Origin: Alphaproteobacteria bacterium | GTDB taxonomy: Bacteria; Pseudomonadota; Alphaproteobacteria; Elsterales; Elsteraceae | Reading direction: 5' to 3' | Length of the DNA stretch: 64,000 bases | Assembly: GCA_013298565.1 (NCBI GenBank) | Contig: JAAFIC010000005.1 | Location: forward strand, 20,494-84,493 | In this document: positions 1 through 10,881 of the stretch, one piece after another | How the letters are laid out: the number at the start of each line of letters is the position of its first letter | Numbering within the stretch: the first letter of the stretch is position 1 | The notes under the pieces: generated by a model | Seen by the model: only the letters and a program-made list of their open reading frames with translations | The model's database searches: none | Told to the model about the DNA's origin: nothing | Translations under genes and position numbers: made by a program

Positions 1-1897
1 AGGTGCCAAAAGCCAGCGCTTCTGCCGTAGCCCAATCAATACCGTCGCCGGTTTCAATCGCCTGCCGCTTGGCTTCGAGCTGCCGCACGATCTTGCGGTT
101 CACATTATAGCCGTCGGGATAGCGCGTGAGACCGAGGCCGACCTCCGTCAACACGTCCGTCGCAACGCCGGTCGCGCCGCGCCGGTCGTCGTTCGGGGCG
201 GTCTTCATGCCCGTCCACTTGCCTTCCAGCCAATCGGCCTTGTTCGGCTTGTAGGATTTGGACGCCTCGAACTCCTGCTCCAGATAGTCGAAGAAGCGAT
301 TTACCTCGGCGTCGGCTTCCGTCTTGGTCATCAGCCCTTCGGCAACAAGGCGATTTTCGTAAATCTGCCGGGTTGTCGGGTGCGTCGCGATCTTACGGTA
401 CATCAGCGGCTGGGTGAACGCTGGCTCATCGCCTTCATTATGACCGTGGCGGCGATAGCAAACGATGTCGATGACCACATCGCGCTTAAACATCATGCGA
501 AACTCAATCGCGATGCGGGAGGCATGGACCACCGCTTCAGGATCGTCGCCATTAATGTGGAAAATTGGGGCCTGAACCGCTTTTGCCAGATCGGACGGAT
601 AGGGCGTGAAGCGCGAATAGGATGGGGCCGTCGTAAAACCAATTTGGTTATTCACGATGAAATGGATCGTGCCGCCCGTGCGGTAGCCACGCAATTCGGC
701 CAGCGCCAGAGTTTCGGCAACAAGGCCCTGGCCCGCAAAAGCGGCATCGCCGTGCAACAGCATCGCCATAACCTTGGTGCGGTCCGTGTCGCCGCGCTGC
801 TCTTGCTTGGCGCGCACTTTACCAACCACAACCGGATCGACGGCTTCGAGGTGGGAAGGGTTCGCGGTGAGCGATAGATGGACCATTTTGCCATCGAACT
901 CGCGATCTGCCGAAGTCCCCAGATGGTACTTAACATCGCCCGAGCCTTGCACATCGTCCGGGCTGGCGGAATTGCCTTGAAACTCGCTGAACAAAGCCTT
1001 GAACGGTTTGGCCATCACATTCGTCAGAATGTTCAAACGGCCCCGGTGCGGCATCCCGAAGACCACCTCTTCAAGGCCCAACTGGCTACCCCGTTTCAGC
1101 ACCTGCTCGATCGCGGGAACCAAGGTCTCGCCGCCCTCAAGCCCAAAGCGTTTCGTGCCAGTGTATTTCTTATCAAGGAAGCGTTCCAGCCCTTCGGTCG
1201 CAATCAGGCGCTCATAAATGGCGCGCTTGCCACGCGGGGTGAAGTCCGTCGTATTTTCGGTAACGCCTTCAATGCGCTGCTGAATCCACAGCCGCTGCTC
1301 CGGGTCTTGAATATGCATATATTCAACACCGATGGTGCGGCTATAAACCGCCCGGCAACGGGCCACAATGTCGCGCAAGGTCGCGACCTCAAACCCCAAT
1401 TGACCGCCGACATAGATTTCCCGGTCGAGATCGGCACTGGTAAAGCCGTGATGCTCGATGGTGAGATCATCCACATGCTTTGGTGGCTCCAGACCCAAAG
1501 GGTCGAGCGCCGCTTCCAAATGCCCTCGAATCCGGTACGTGCGAATCAGGATCATTGCCTGAATGCTGTCGCGCGTCGCGGCCCGTAACGTGGCATTATC
1601 GAGCGTCGGTACAGCATCGTTAGCAACCGCAACCGTCTTCGCCGGGGGCTTGCTGCCCTTGGTTGGCACTGCCGCCGCCGGATCGTCTGCCCCGACGATG
1701 CGGGTGCGGGCTTTGGCCCAACTCGCGCCCTTCAACTCCCCGAGAACGGCGCGCGCATCCCCATCCAGCCCAGCGAAAAACGCCGCCCAGCTTGGATCGA
1801 CCGAGGCGGGGTCGATCAAATAATGCGCGAAAACTTCGGCGATGTAGGTGGCATTGCCACCTGAGAGGAAGGAGTTCTGAGCGAGGGCGTGTGCCAT
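1..1897 (-). CDS. sucA: 2-oxoglutarate dehydrogenase E1 component (partial, runs off window start)
   Basis: Thiamine-diphosphate-dependent E1 subunit of the 2-oxoglutarate dehydrogenase complex, which decarboxylates 2-oxoglutarate in the TCA cycle. About 632 N-terminal codons are visible and the C-terminus lies outside the window. The reading frame opens MAHALAQNSFLSGGNATYIA, followed by the family-typical YLIDPASVDPSWAAFF, the RGHLEAALDPLGL segment, GMPHRGRLNVL, and the GDAAFAGQG...ETL / NNQIGFTT stretch that forms the ThDP site. It follows sucD after 45 bases on the same strand, the usual alphaproteobacterial order, so the genes are probably cotranscribed. The ATG at 1895-1897 is the natural start because the E1 N-terminal signature begins there. 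Identification is secure. Confidence 0.95.
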   Translation of the reverse strand, partial: MAHALAQNSFLSGGNATYIAEVFAHYLIDPASVDPSWAAFFAGLDGDARAVLGELKGASWAKARTRIVGADDPAAAVPTKGSKPPAKTVAVANDAVPTLDNATLRAATRDSIQAMILIRTYRIRGHLEAALDPLGLEPPKHVDDLTIEHHGFTSADLDREIYVGGQLGFEVATLRDIVARCRAVYSRTIGVEYMHIQDPEQRLWIQQRIEGVTENTTDFTPRGKRAIYERLIATEGLERFLDKKYTGTKRFGLEGGETLVPAIEQVLKRGSQLGLEEVVFGMPHRGRLNILTNVMAKPFKALFSEFQGNSASPDDVQGSGDVKYHLGTSADREFDGKMVHLSLTANPSHLEAVDPVVVGKVRAKQEQRGDTDRTKVMAMLLHGDAAFAGQGLVAETLALAELRGYRTGGTIHFIVNNQIGFTTAPSYSRFTPYPSDLAKAVQAPIFHINGDDPEAVVHASRIAIEFRMMFKRDVVIDIVCYRRHGHNEGDEPAFTQPLMYRKIATHPTTRQIYENRLVAEGLMTKTEADAEVNRFFDYLEQEFEASKSYKPNKADWLEGKWTGMKTAPNDDRRGATGVATDVLTEVGLGLTRYPDGYNVNRKIVRQLEAKRQAIETGDGIDWATAEALAFGT

Positions 1898-1942
1898 AAA
1901 CAACCGGCGGGGCCGAGGCCCCGCCGCCTTCGGGTTAGAGGT

Positions 1943-2821
1943 TTATCGGGCGTTCATCAGCGACAGCATCGTGCTGCCGAGATCAGCCGGGGATTCGGCG
2001 ACGGCAATACCCGCCGCCTTCATCGCATCGACCTTAAAGTCCGCCGTGTCGTTACCACCGGAAATTACCGCACCGGCATGGCCCATCCGGCGGCCCGGCG
2101 GGGCCGTGCGACCCGCGATGAAGCCAACGACGGGCTTTTTCGTACCACAGGCTTGCAAGAACTCGACGCCGCGCACTTCCGCATCGCCGCCGATTTCACC
2201 GATCATGATGATCCCTTCGGTCTCAGGATCCTTCACGAACAGCTCCAGCGTATCGACAAAGTTGGTGCCGTTGACAGGATCACCGCCGATACCGACGCAG
2301 GTGGTTTGCCCCAAGCCCGTCGCCGTGGTTTGCGCTACGGCTTCATACGTTAGCGTGCCGGAGCGCGAGACAATCCCGATCTTGCCGCGCTTGTGAATGT
2401 GACCGGGCATAATGCCGATCTTGCATTCACCCGGCGTGATAATGCCGGGGCAGTTCGGGCCGATCAGGCGGGTTTTGGAACCGAGCAGGGCACGCTTCAC
2501 GCGGATCATATCCAGCACCGGAATGCCTTCTGTGATGCAAACGGCCAGCTCGATTTCGGCATCAATGGCTTCCAGAATCGCGTCGGCAGCGAAGGGCGGC
2601 GGCACATAGATCACGGTCGCCGTCGCGCCGGTTTTTGCCACCGCATCGGCCACCGTATCGAACACTGGCAGGTCAAGATGCTTCGTGCCGCCCTTACCGG
2701 GGGTCACGCCGCCAACCATGAGGGTGCCGTAGGCAATGGCCTGTTCCGAATGGAACGTTCCTTGCGCGCCGGTAAAACCCTGGCAGATGACCTTGGTATG
2801 CTTATTAACCAGAACAGCCAT
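1943..2821 (-). CDS. sucD: succinyl-CoA synthetase alpha subunit
   Basis: Alpha subunit of ADP/GDP-forming succinate-CoA ligase (292 residues, the usual length), which converts succinyl-CoA to succinate with substrate-level phosphorylation. The N-terminal CoA-binding Rossmann fold starts [18 protein letters not shown] and continues GGVTPGKGG. The central [23 protein letters not shown] stretch is the family signature, and the phosphohistidine is in [14 protein letters not shown] near residue 250. The gene begins 2 bases after the sucC stop, so the two subunits are translationally coupled and made in equal amounts, and sucA follows. Confidence 0.97.
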   Translation of the reverse strand: MAVLVNKHTKVICQGFTGAQGTFHSEQAIAYGTLMVGGVTPGKGGTKHLDLPVFDTVADAVAKTGATATVIYVPPPFAADAILEAIDAEIELAVCITEGIPVLDMIRVKRALLGSKTRLIGPNCPGIITPGECKIGIMPGHIHKRGKIGIVSRSGTLTYEAVAQTTATGLGQTTCVGIGGDPVNGTNFVDTLELFVKDPETEGIIMIGEIGGDAEVRGVEFLQACGTKKPVVGFIAGRTAPPGRRMGHAGAVISGGNDTADFKVDAMKAAGIAVAESPADLGSTMLSLMNAR

Positions 2822-2823
2822 GA

Positions 2824-4020
2824 TTACGCGGCCTCCTTCACAGCCTTAACCACCTTGGCGGCGGCATCGGCAAGATTATCGGCAGAGAGAATCGGCAAGC
2901 CGGATTCGGCGAGGATTTTCTTGCCCAATGCGACATTGGTGCCTTCGAGGCGTACCACCAGGGGCACATTCAGGCTAATCTCGCGGGCCGCAGCCACCAC
3001 GCCTTCGGCGATCACGTCGCAGCGCATGATACCGCCGAAGATATTCACCAGAATACCTTCGACGTTTTTATCACCGAGGATGATCTTAAAGGCTTGGGTC
3101 ACGCGCTCTTTCGTGGCACCGCCGCCGACATCGAGAAAGTTGGCCGGCTCGCCGCCGTACAGCTTAATAATGTCCATCGTGGCCATCGCCAAACCCGCGC
3201 CGTTCACCATGCAGCCGATATTACCATCGAGCTTAACATAGGAAAGCTGATGCTTGGCGGCTTCGGTTTCGGCGGGGTCTTCTTCGTCTTCATCGCGCAA
3301 GGCTTCGACATCTTGATGCCGGAACAGCGCGTTATCGTCGAAGTTCATCTTAGCATCGAGGGCGATGATATCGCCCGCGCCGGTTACGACCAGTGGGTTG
3401 ATTTCAACGGTCGAGGCATCGAGATCGGTAAACGCCTTATACATCGCCGTCAGGAATTTAACACACGCCGCAACCTGCTTGCCTTCAAGCCCAAGGGCGA
3501 AAGCAACACGGCGACCGTGGAAGCCTTGTAGACCCGTGACCGGATCTATAGCGAGCTTCAGGATTTTTTCTGGGTGATCGTGGGCGACCTCTTCGATTTC
3601 CATGCCGCCCTCGGTGGAGGCCATCACGGTAATCCGGCTGGTCGCGCGATCTACGAGCATCCCAAGATAAAGCTCGCGCTTAATATCCGCGCCTTCTTCG
3701 ATATAGAGTCGCTTGACCTCGCGGCCCTGCTCACCGGTCTGCTTGGTGACAAGCACCTGACCCAGCATGGCAGCGGCATTTTCGCGTACGTCATCGACGG
3801 ATTTGACAACGCGAACGCCGCCCTTGCCGTTCAGATCGTTCTGGAAACGGCCTGCGCCGCGACCGCCTGCGTGGATCTGCGACTTCACCACATAAACCGG
3901 GCCGCCTAGGTCTGTTGCGACCTTCGCCGCTTCATCGGGGGTGTAAGCAACCCCACCGCGCGGCACCGCAACACCGAATTTCGCCAAGAGTTGCTTGGCT
4001 TGGTACTCGTGAATATTCAT
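2824..4020 (-). CDS. sucC: succinyl-CoA synthetase beta subunit
   Basis: Beta subunit of succinate-CoA ligase (398 residues), carrying an ATP-grasp nucleotide-binding domain (about 1-240) and a C-terminal CoA-ligase domain. The start is the ATG at 4018-4020 ([17 protein letters not shown]), which is the canonical SucC N-terminus and has a strong GGGAGGA ribosome site 4 bases upstream. The frame is open 32 codons further upstream, but that part has no family similarity. GGRGAG, the EINPLVVT motif and the [10 protein letters not shown] loop are visible. It is the first gene of the sucCDA run. The 238-base gap to mdh suggests its own promoter. Confidence 0.97.
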   Translation of the reverse strand: MNIHEYQAKQLLAKFGVAVPRGGVAYTPDEAAKVATDLGGPVYVVKSQIHAGGRGAGRFQNDLNGKGGVRVVKSVDDVRENAAAMLGQVLVTKQTGEQGREVKRLYIEEGADIKRELYLGMLVDRATSRITVMASTEGGMEIEEVAHDHPEKILKLAIDPVTGLQGFHGRRVAFALGLEGKQVAACVKFLTAMYKAFTDLDASTVEINPLVVTGAGDIIALDAKMNFDDNALFRHQDVEALRDEDEEDPAETEAAKHQLSYVKLDGNIGCMVNGAGLAMATMDIIKLYGGEPANFLDVGGGATKERVTQAFKIILGDKNVEGILVNIFGGIMRCDVIAEGVVAAAREISLNVPLVVRLEGTNVALGKKILAESGLPILSADNLADAAAKVVKAVKEAA

Positions 4021-4258
4021 CGGTCCTCCCGTACACTGCCGCCTCACCCTTTGAGCACGCCAGCGGGTCCTAATGCCCAGGTTTCGGGCGGGAGCCATAG
4101 GCCGGAGTGTGGGCAACGCCCTGGCCTATGGACACGAAATTACAAAGTTCAGCGCAAACTGCGGACGGCGCGCACCATACCACTGCCACCCAAGCAATGA
4201 AATGCAGCTTTGTCAGGGCTGACGTGTGGCAAAACGCCGATTCGTAGCAATGTTACGC

Positions 4259-5644
<1,386 letters not shown>

Positions 5645-7912
5645 ATGACCACGCCGCAGCAAAAAAAAGTCACCGACGCCGAAGCCCTGTCCATGCACGC
5701 CAGCGGGCGGCCCGGCAAGATCGAGATAACTCCAACGAAACCGCTGGTGACGCAACGCGACTTAAGCCTCGCTTACTCCCCTGGTGTGGCCGCACCCTGC
5801 CTTGAAATCTTCAAGTCGCCGGAAGCCGCTTACGATTATACGGCTAAGGGCAATCTTGTTGCGGTGATCTCCAATGGTACTGCCGTGCTCGGCTTGGGCG
5901 ATCTTGGGGCGCTGGCTTCCAAGCCGGTGATGGAAGGTAAGGCGGTGCTGTTCAAGCGCTTCGCCGATATTGACGGTATAGATATCGAAGTCGATACGCG
6001 CGATGTGGATGAGTTTGTTAACGCCGTCCGCTATCTCGGCCCCACCTTCGGCGGCATCAATCTTGAGGATATTAAAGCGCCGGAATGTTTTATCATCGAA
6101 CAGCGCTTGCGCGAGTTGATGGATATTCCGGTGTTTCACGACGATCAGCACGGCACGGCTATCGTCGCCGCCGCTGGCCTTATCAACGCGCTCGATGTTA
6201 CTGGGCGCTCGTTGAAAGAGATGAAAATGGTCGTGAACGGCGCGGGGGCTGCTGCCATCGCCTGCGTCGAACTGGTAAAACTGCTGGGCGTCCCGCACGG
6301 GAATGTCATTCTCTGCGATACCAAGGGTACGATCTATCAGGGCCGCACCGAAGGCATGAACCAGTGGAAATCGGCCCACGCGGTCCCCACCGAGGCGCGC
6401 ACGTTAGAAGACGCTATGAAAGGGGCCGATGTGTTCTTCGGTCTGTCGGCCAAGGGCGCGGTGACAGCGGCAATGGTTGCCAGCATGGCCGCCAAGCCGA
6501 TCATTTTTGCCATGGCCAACCCGGACCCGGAAATCACCCCGGAGGAGGTGAAGGACGTGCGCTCCGATGCTATCGTCGCTACGGGCCGGTCGGATTATCC
6601 GAACCAAGTGAATAACGTCCTCGGCTTTCCTTACATCTTCCGGGGCGCGCTCGACGTGCGGGCAACCGCGATTAACGACGCGATGAAAGTGGCTGCCGCT
6701 CACGCTATTGCCGATCTTGCTCGTCAGCCGGTGCCGGAAGAGCTTGCGACCATCTATGCCGGGCGCAAGCTACGCTATGGGCCGGAATACATCATTCCCG
6801 TGCCGTTCGATCCGCGTTTGATTACGACAGTGCCTCCAGCGGTGGCCAGGGCCGCGATGGAAAGCGGTGTCGCCCGCAGGCCGATTGCCGATGAAAAAGC
6901 CTATGGCCGGGCGCTCGCCAGTCGTCTCGACCCAACCGCCGCTAGCTTGCAAGGCATTTTGGACCGCGTGCGCGCCAACCCGCGCCGCGTGGTGTTCGCC
7001 GAAGGGGAAGAGGAGCGCGTGATCCGTGCCGCCCTCGGGTTCCGGGCAGCGGGCTATGGTCAACCCTTGCTGGTTGGGCGCGAGCAGCGCATTCAAGAGA
7101 CCATTCGGGCGGCGGGCCTTGTGGGGGCGGACGATCTTGAAATCGTCAATGCCTCCGTCACGCGCCATAACAAGAAATACACAGACTATCTCTATCATCG
7201 GCTGCAACGACAGGGCTTTCTGTACCGGGATTGTCAGCGCATGGTGAATCAAGATCGTAATGTGTTCGGGGCTTGTATGGTTGCGTTGGGCGATGCCGAT
7301 GCGATGGTGACGGGCGTTACCCGCTCGTTTGCCACGACGCTGGAAGAAGTGCGCCGGGCGGTGGATGTTCATAGCGAAGAACGGCTGTTCGGCCTTACTC
7401 TGCTGCTCTTACGGAATCACACGCTGTTCATTGCCGACACGCACGTAACGCCAGTGCCTACTGCCGAAGAACTGGCTGATATTGCCATGCAGACCGCTGC
7501 CAAAGCCCGCAGTATGGGGCATGAGCCGCGCGTGGCGCTGCTGTCCTACTCTAACTTCGGCAACCCGATGACCCATAATGGCGACCGGATTCGCGAAGCG
7601 GTAAAGCTGCTCGATCAGCGCAAAACCTACTTCGAGTATGATGGCGAAATGTCGCCTGATGTGGCGTTGGATGCCGAGTTGATGAAGCTCTATCCGTTCT
7701 GCCGCCTGTCCGGTCCGGCCAATGTGCTGGTAATGCCATCGCTGGCGGCAGCCAATATCTCGGCCAAGCTGATCCGCCAGTTGGGCGGTGGTACTGTTGT
7801 TGGGCCGATATTGATGGGGTTGGATAAACCCATCCAGATCGTCCCGATGGGGGCGACCGCAGGCGATATTATTACGATGGCCGCTCTCGCAGCCGCCACG
7901 GCAGCCGCTTAA
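5645..7912 (+). CDS. maeB: NADP-dependent malic enzyme with phosphotransacetylase-like C-terminal domain
   Basis: Large MaeB-type malic enzyme (755 residues): oxidative decarboxylation of malate to pyruvate with NADPH production. Residues about 1-430 form the malic enzyme ([15 protein letters not shown], the catalytic region [11 protein letters not shown], the NAD(P) fold [15 protein letters not shown]). Residues about 450-755 match the phosphate acetyl/butyryltransferase fold ([28 protein letters not shown]), a domain known in MaeB enzymes as regulatory and usually catalytically inactive. The start [15 protein letters not shown] at 5645 is preferred because family similarity begins there and GGGAAG lies upstream. 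A longer frame from 5558 is open but unrelated. Confidence 0.95.
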   Translation: MTTPQQKKVTDAEALSMHASGRPGKIEITPTKPLVTQRDLSLAYSPGVAAPCLEIFKSPEAAYDYTAKGNLVAVISNGTAVLGLGDLGALASKPVMEGKAVLFKRFADIDGIDIEVDTRDVDEFVNAVRYLGPTFGGINLEDIKAPECFIIEQRLRELMDIPVFHDDQHGTAIVAAAGLINALDVTGRSLKEMKMVVNGAGAAAIACVELVKLLGVPHGNVILCDTKGTIYQGRTEGMNQWKSAHAVPTEARTLEDAMKGADVFFGLSAKGAVTAAMVASMAAKPIIFAMANPDPEITPEEVKDVRSDAIVATGRSDYPNQVNNVLGFPYIFRGALDVRATAINDAMKVAAAHAIADLARQPVPEELATIYAGRKLRYGPEYIIPVPFDPRLITTVPPAVARAAMESGVARRPIADEKAYGRALASRLDPTAASLQGILDRVRANPRRVVFAEGEEERVIRAALGFRAAGYGQPLLVGREQRIQETIRAAGLVGADDLEIVNASVTRHNKKYTDYLYHRLQRQGFLYRDCQRMVNQDRNVFGACMVALGDADAMVTGVTRSFATTLEEVRRAVDVHSEERLFGLTLLLLRNHTLFIADTHVTPVPTAEELADIAMQTAAKARSMGHEPRVALLSYSNFGNPMTHNGDRIREAVKLLDQRKTYFEYDGEMSPDVALDAELMKLYPFCRLSGPANVLVMPSLAAANISAKLIRQLGGGTVVGPILMGLDKPIQIVPMGATAGDIITMAALAAATAAA

Positions 7913-7932
7913 TTGAACCGCTGGGGGTACGT

Positions 7933-9441
7933 ATGACCGACGTTCCGCGCGACGCACGCCCACCCCCCCGGCGGGACTTTACGACCGGGCCTGACGCTTT
8001 AGGTGGCATGGGGGTGGCGGGGGAGGCGGACGCACCGATGCCGCTGCCCGACCCGCCCTTACCGTTCAACCGTATTCTGTTGGCTGTCGGTCTTCTCAGT
8101 CTGCCACCGCTTGCCCTTTGCGGGGCGGCCCTGTGGCTAGGGTGGTTGCCGTTGGAGGCCGCTGCCCTCGCCGCCGCCGGATTGTTACTTTATTATGCGT
8201 TGCTCGCCCGCCGTCACGCACGCGCCATTTATGACCTGCGGAACTTTGCCGACGGGTTGATTGGCGGCGACCGGCCCTTGCCCGCCTCCGCCCGGCTTGG
8301 CAATCCGGCGTTTCGCGACCTTGGCTATGCGATTGCCCGGCTTTACCGCGCCAAGCGCGACCGCACCGATGAGATGGGACGCCTCGTGCAGGCGCGTGAT
8401 GGGGTGCTGGATGCTGTGCCCGACCCGGTGTTCGCGCTCGACCGGCAAGGGCGGATTCTCGGGGCCAATCTGGCGGCGGTGGAAAGTTTTGGCGCGGTGA
8501 TTGGGCGCGACGCCACGCTGTTGTTTCGCCAGCCCGCGATTGTCGCCGCCGTCGAGAGCGTGCTGACGAACGGGGAGGCGCGGGCGACCGCTACCCTTAG
8601 CCTCGCCCCGCCCGTCGAGCGGGAGTTTACGGTCGCGGTCCAGCGGCTTCAGTCGGTCGCGCCCGATGGCACCTGCGCGGTGCTGACCCTGCACGATGTG
8701 ACCGCCCTGCGCCGGGCCGAGCAAACCCGCGTGGATTTCGTCGCCAACGCCAGCCATGAAATCCGCACGCCGCTGACCACGCTGCTGGGGTTTATCGAAA
8801 CCCTGCAAGGCCCCGCAAAGAATGATCCCGCCGCTCAGGCCCTATTCCTCGATATTATGCAGGGCGAAGCGCAGCGCATGGCGCGGCTGGTGGAAGACCT
8901 GTTGTCGCTTTCGCGCATCGAACAGCATGAACACGAACATCCGACCACAACCCTGGCCCTCGGCCCCCTGCTGGAGCGGGTGATTGCAGGGCTTCAGCCG
9001 CAGGCGGACCAGCGCCGCTCGAAAATTCGCTTAACCCTTGACGGCAGCGACACTGTGATCGGCAGTGCTGACGAGCTGGTTCAGCTCGCGCAAAATTTGA
9101 TCGTCAATGCGCTCAAATATGGCAAGGAAGGCGGTGTTGTTACAGTAACGGTGACGCGCAAACCCGCCGCGCCGCCCGCTATGCCACCGCCCACCTTTGG
9201 GGTTATCGCGATGACGATTTGCGACGATGGCGAGGGGATTCCGCGCGAACACTTGCCGCGCCTGACCGAACGGTTCTACCGGGTTGATCCCGCTCGCTCT
9301 AAATCGCAAGGCGGCACCGGCCTGGGGCTGGCGATCGTCAAGCATATCATCAACCGCCATCGCGGCAGTTTGAGGATCGAAAGCGACGTGGGGAAGGGGA
9401 CGTGCGTCTATGCGTATCTGCCCGCCGCCGAACGCGGATGA
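7933..9441 (+). CDS. phoR: phosphate regulon sensor histidine kinase
   Basis: Membrane histidine kinase (502 residues), probably the phosphate-sensing partner of PhoB encoded at the far end of this cluster. A Pro-rich cytoplasmic N-terminus is followed by two hydrophobic segments (about 47-68 and 72-90), a linker, a PAS domain (about 150-260), a HisKA domain with phosphoacceptor His275 in ASHEIRTPL, and an HATPase domain with N-box NLIVNALKYG, G1 CDDGEGIP and G2 GGTGLGLAIV. There is no large periplasmic domain, as is typical of PhoR, which reads the state of PstSCAB through PhoU. It lies 20 bases after maeB; the assignment rests on architecture plus the pst-phoU-phoB context. Confidence 0.88.
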   Translation: MTDVPRDARPPPRRDFTTGPDALGGMGVAGEADAPMPLPDPPLPFNRILLAVGLLSLPPLALCGAALWLGWLPLEAAALAAAGLLLYYALLARRHARAIYDLRNFADGLIGGDRPLPASARLGNPAFRDLGYAIARLYRAKRDRTDEMGRLVQARDGVLDAVPDPVFALDRQGRILGANLAAVESFGAVIGRDATLLFRQPAIVAAVESVLTNGEARATATLSLAPPVEREFTVAVQRLQSVAPDGTCAVLTLHDVTALRRAEQTRVDFVANASHEIRTPLTTLLGFIETLQGPAKNDPAAQALFLDIMQGEAQRMARLVEDLLSLSRIEQHEHEHPTTTLALGPLLERVIAGLQPQADQRRSKIRLTLDGSDTVIGSADELVQLAQNLIVNALKYGKEGGVVTVTVTRKPAAPPAMPPPTFGVIAMTICDDGEGIPREHLPRLTERFYRVDPARSKSQGGTGLGLAIVKHIINRHRGSLRIESDVGKGTCVYAYLPAAERG

Positions 9442-9551
9442 ATAATTTTGGATTCCAGATAGTTGATACCCTAAAATTAAAGCGTAATACAATATTACCA
9501 ACTTAAAAGACATATTTGGAATATTATACCTCGTAAATTTACCAGGATTTA

Positions 9552-9580
9552 TTGTCATATATCCGCAACCTTTTAGTCAT
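9552..9580 (+). promoter_or_regulatory. possible PhoB binding site upstream of pstS
   Basis: Lies in an AT-rich 280-base gap in an otherwise GC-rich region. TTGTCATATAT (9552-9562) is close to the PhoB half-site CTGTCATAWAW, and TAGTCATAAAA (9574-9584) lies exactly 22 bases (two 11-base repeats) downstream. The 11-base unit between them (9563-9573) matches poorly. Position about 145-175 bases before the pstS start suits an activator site. Seen: spacing and core. Inferred: binding by the PhoB encoded at 15200. Confidence 0.5.
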
Positions 9581-9725
9581 AAAAGAGAGTCACGCCGTCG
9601 CTAGGGTCCGCTCAGTCTGTGAGCCGGGGCTTTTGCACCGAACGGCACGGGACAACGCAATTGGTCAGGGGTTTTCGCTCCGAAGAGCAAGGCTCTGTTG
9701 ACGTATGCATGAAAGGCTTGATGGC

Positions 9726-10754
9726 ATGATGAAGAAGACTTTTGCAGTGGCTGCCCTCGCCGCTGTAATGATTCCGGCGGCTGCTTTTGGCCAGGCACGG
9801 GATCAGATCCGTATCGTTGGTTCCTCGACGGTTTTCCCGTTCTCGACGGCAGCGGCGGAAGCCTTCGGTCGTCAAGGTAAGTTCAAGACTCCGGTTGTCG
9901 AGTCGACGGGCACCGGCGGCGGAATGCGCCTGTTCTGTGCTGGCGTTGGTACGGGTCACCCGGACATGACCAATGCCTCGCGCCCAATGACCAAGTCGGA
10001 ATTTGAAAGCTGCGCCAAGAACGGCGTGACCGACATCACCGAAGTGAAGATCGGTTTCGACGGCATTGTGCTTGCCGATAAACTCGGTTCGGCCAAGATG
10101 AACCTGTCGCGCAAAGACATCTATCTCGCCCTCGCCGAGAAGGTTCCGATGAACGGTGGCCTCGCCGAGAACCCGTACAAGACTTGGGCACAAGTCAACC
10201 CGAACCTGCCGAACATTAAGATCGAAGTGATCGGCCCGCCCCCCACGTCGGGTACGCGCGATGCGTTCGTTGAGTTGGTGATGGACTTCGGCTGCAAAGA
10301 TTTCCCGGAAATCAAAGCAATCACCGATGCCAAAGCAAGGTCTCAGGCTTGCTCCAAGATCCGTGAAGATGGCGCGTACATCGAAGCCGGTGAAAACGAT
10401 AATCTGATCATTCAGAAGCTGAACACGTCGCCGGATGCTATCGGCATTTTCGGATACAGCTTCCTCGATCAAAACAAGGACAAGGTTCAGGGCAGCCAGA
10501 TTGAAGGTTTCGACTCGACCTTTGAAAACATCTCCAGCGGTAAGTACCCCGTTTCGCGTTCGCTTTTCTTCTACGCGAAGAACGCCCACGTTGGCGTTAT
10601 TCCGGGTATTAAAGAATTCATTACCGAATTCGTCTCGGAGAAGGCTTTCGGCAAAGACGGTTATCTGACCGATAAGGGCCTAATTCCGTTGCCGGATGCG
10701 GAACGCGCGAAGACCCGTGACTCTTCGGTCAGCATGACCAAGCTCGCGATGTAA
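9726..10754 (+). CDS. pstS: phosphate ABC transporter periplasmic binding protein
   Basis: High-affinity phosphate-binding protein of the Pst transporter (342 residues), exported by a Sec signal peptide (MMKKTFAVAALAAVMIPAAA, cleavage near FGQA). The phosphate-contact motifs are present: RIVGSSTVFPFS, VESTGTGGGMRLFC with the conserved TGTGGG loop, ASRPM, and PPPTSGTRDAF. The start at 9726 has GAAAGG nine bases upstream. An in-frame ATG at 9705 lacks a site and would bury the signal peptide. It precedes pstC, separated by a hairpin that may limit read-through so that PstS is made in excess. Confidence 0.96.
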   Translation: MMKKTFAVAALAAVMIPAAAFGQARDQIRIVGSSTVFPFSTAAAEAFGRQGKFKTPVVESTGTGGGMRLFCAGVGTGHPDMTNASRPMTKSEFESCAKNGVTDITEVKIGFDGIVLADKLGSAKMNLSRKDIYLALAEKVPMNGGLAENPYKTWAQVNPNLPNIKIEVIGPPPTSGTRDAFVELVMDFGCKDFPEIKAITDAKARSQACSKIREDGAYIEAGENDNLIIQKLNTSPDAIGIFGYSFLDQNKDKVQGSQIEGFDSTFENISSGKYPVSRSLFFYAKNAHVGVIPGIKEFITEFVSEKAFGKDGYLTDKGLIPLPDAERAKTRDSSVSMTKLAM

Positions 10755-10761
10755 TAGGGTT

Positions 10762-10783
10762 GGGGGTTCGGCAACGGACCCCC
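10762..10783 (+). terminator. stem-loop between pstS and pstC (partial terminator or mRNA stabiliser)
   Basis: GGGGGTTC (10762-10769), loop GGCAAC, GGACCCCC (10776-10783): an 8-bp stem with one G-U pair, seven bases after the pstS stop. It is followed by CTCTCTTATT, a weak pyrimidine tract rather than a run of T, so partial termination or protection of pstS mRNA 3' ends is more likely than full termination. Confidence 0.6.
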
Positions 10784-10881
10784 CTCTCTTATTCGGGTAA
10801 GGCCGCGTTCCACACGGGCGCGAGAACCCGATAAAACACAAAAATCCGTTTTCCTTTTCAAGGTTACAAGGGGGGTTCCTG

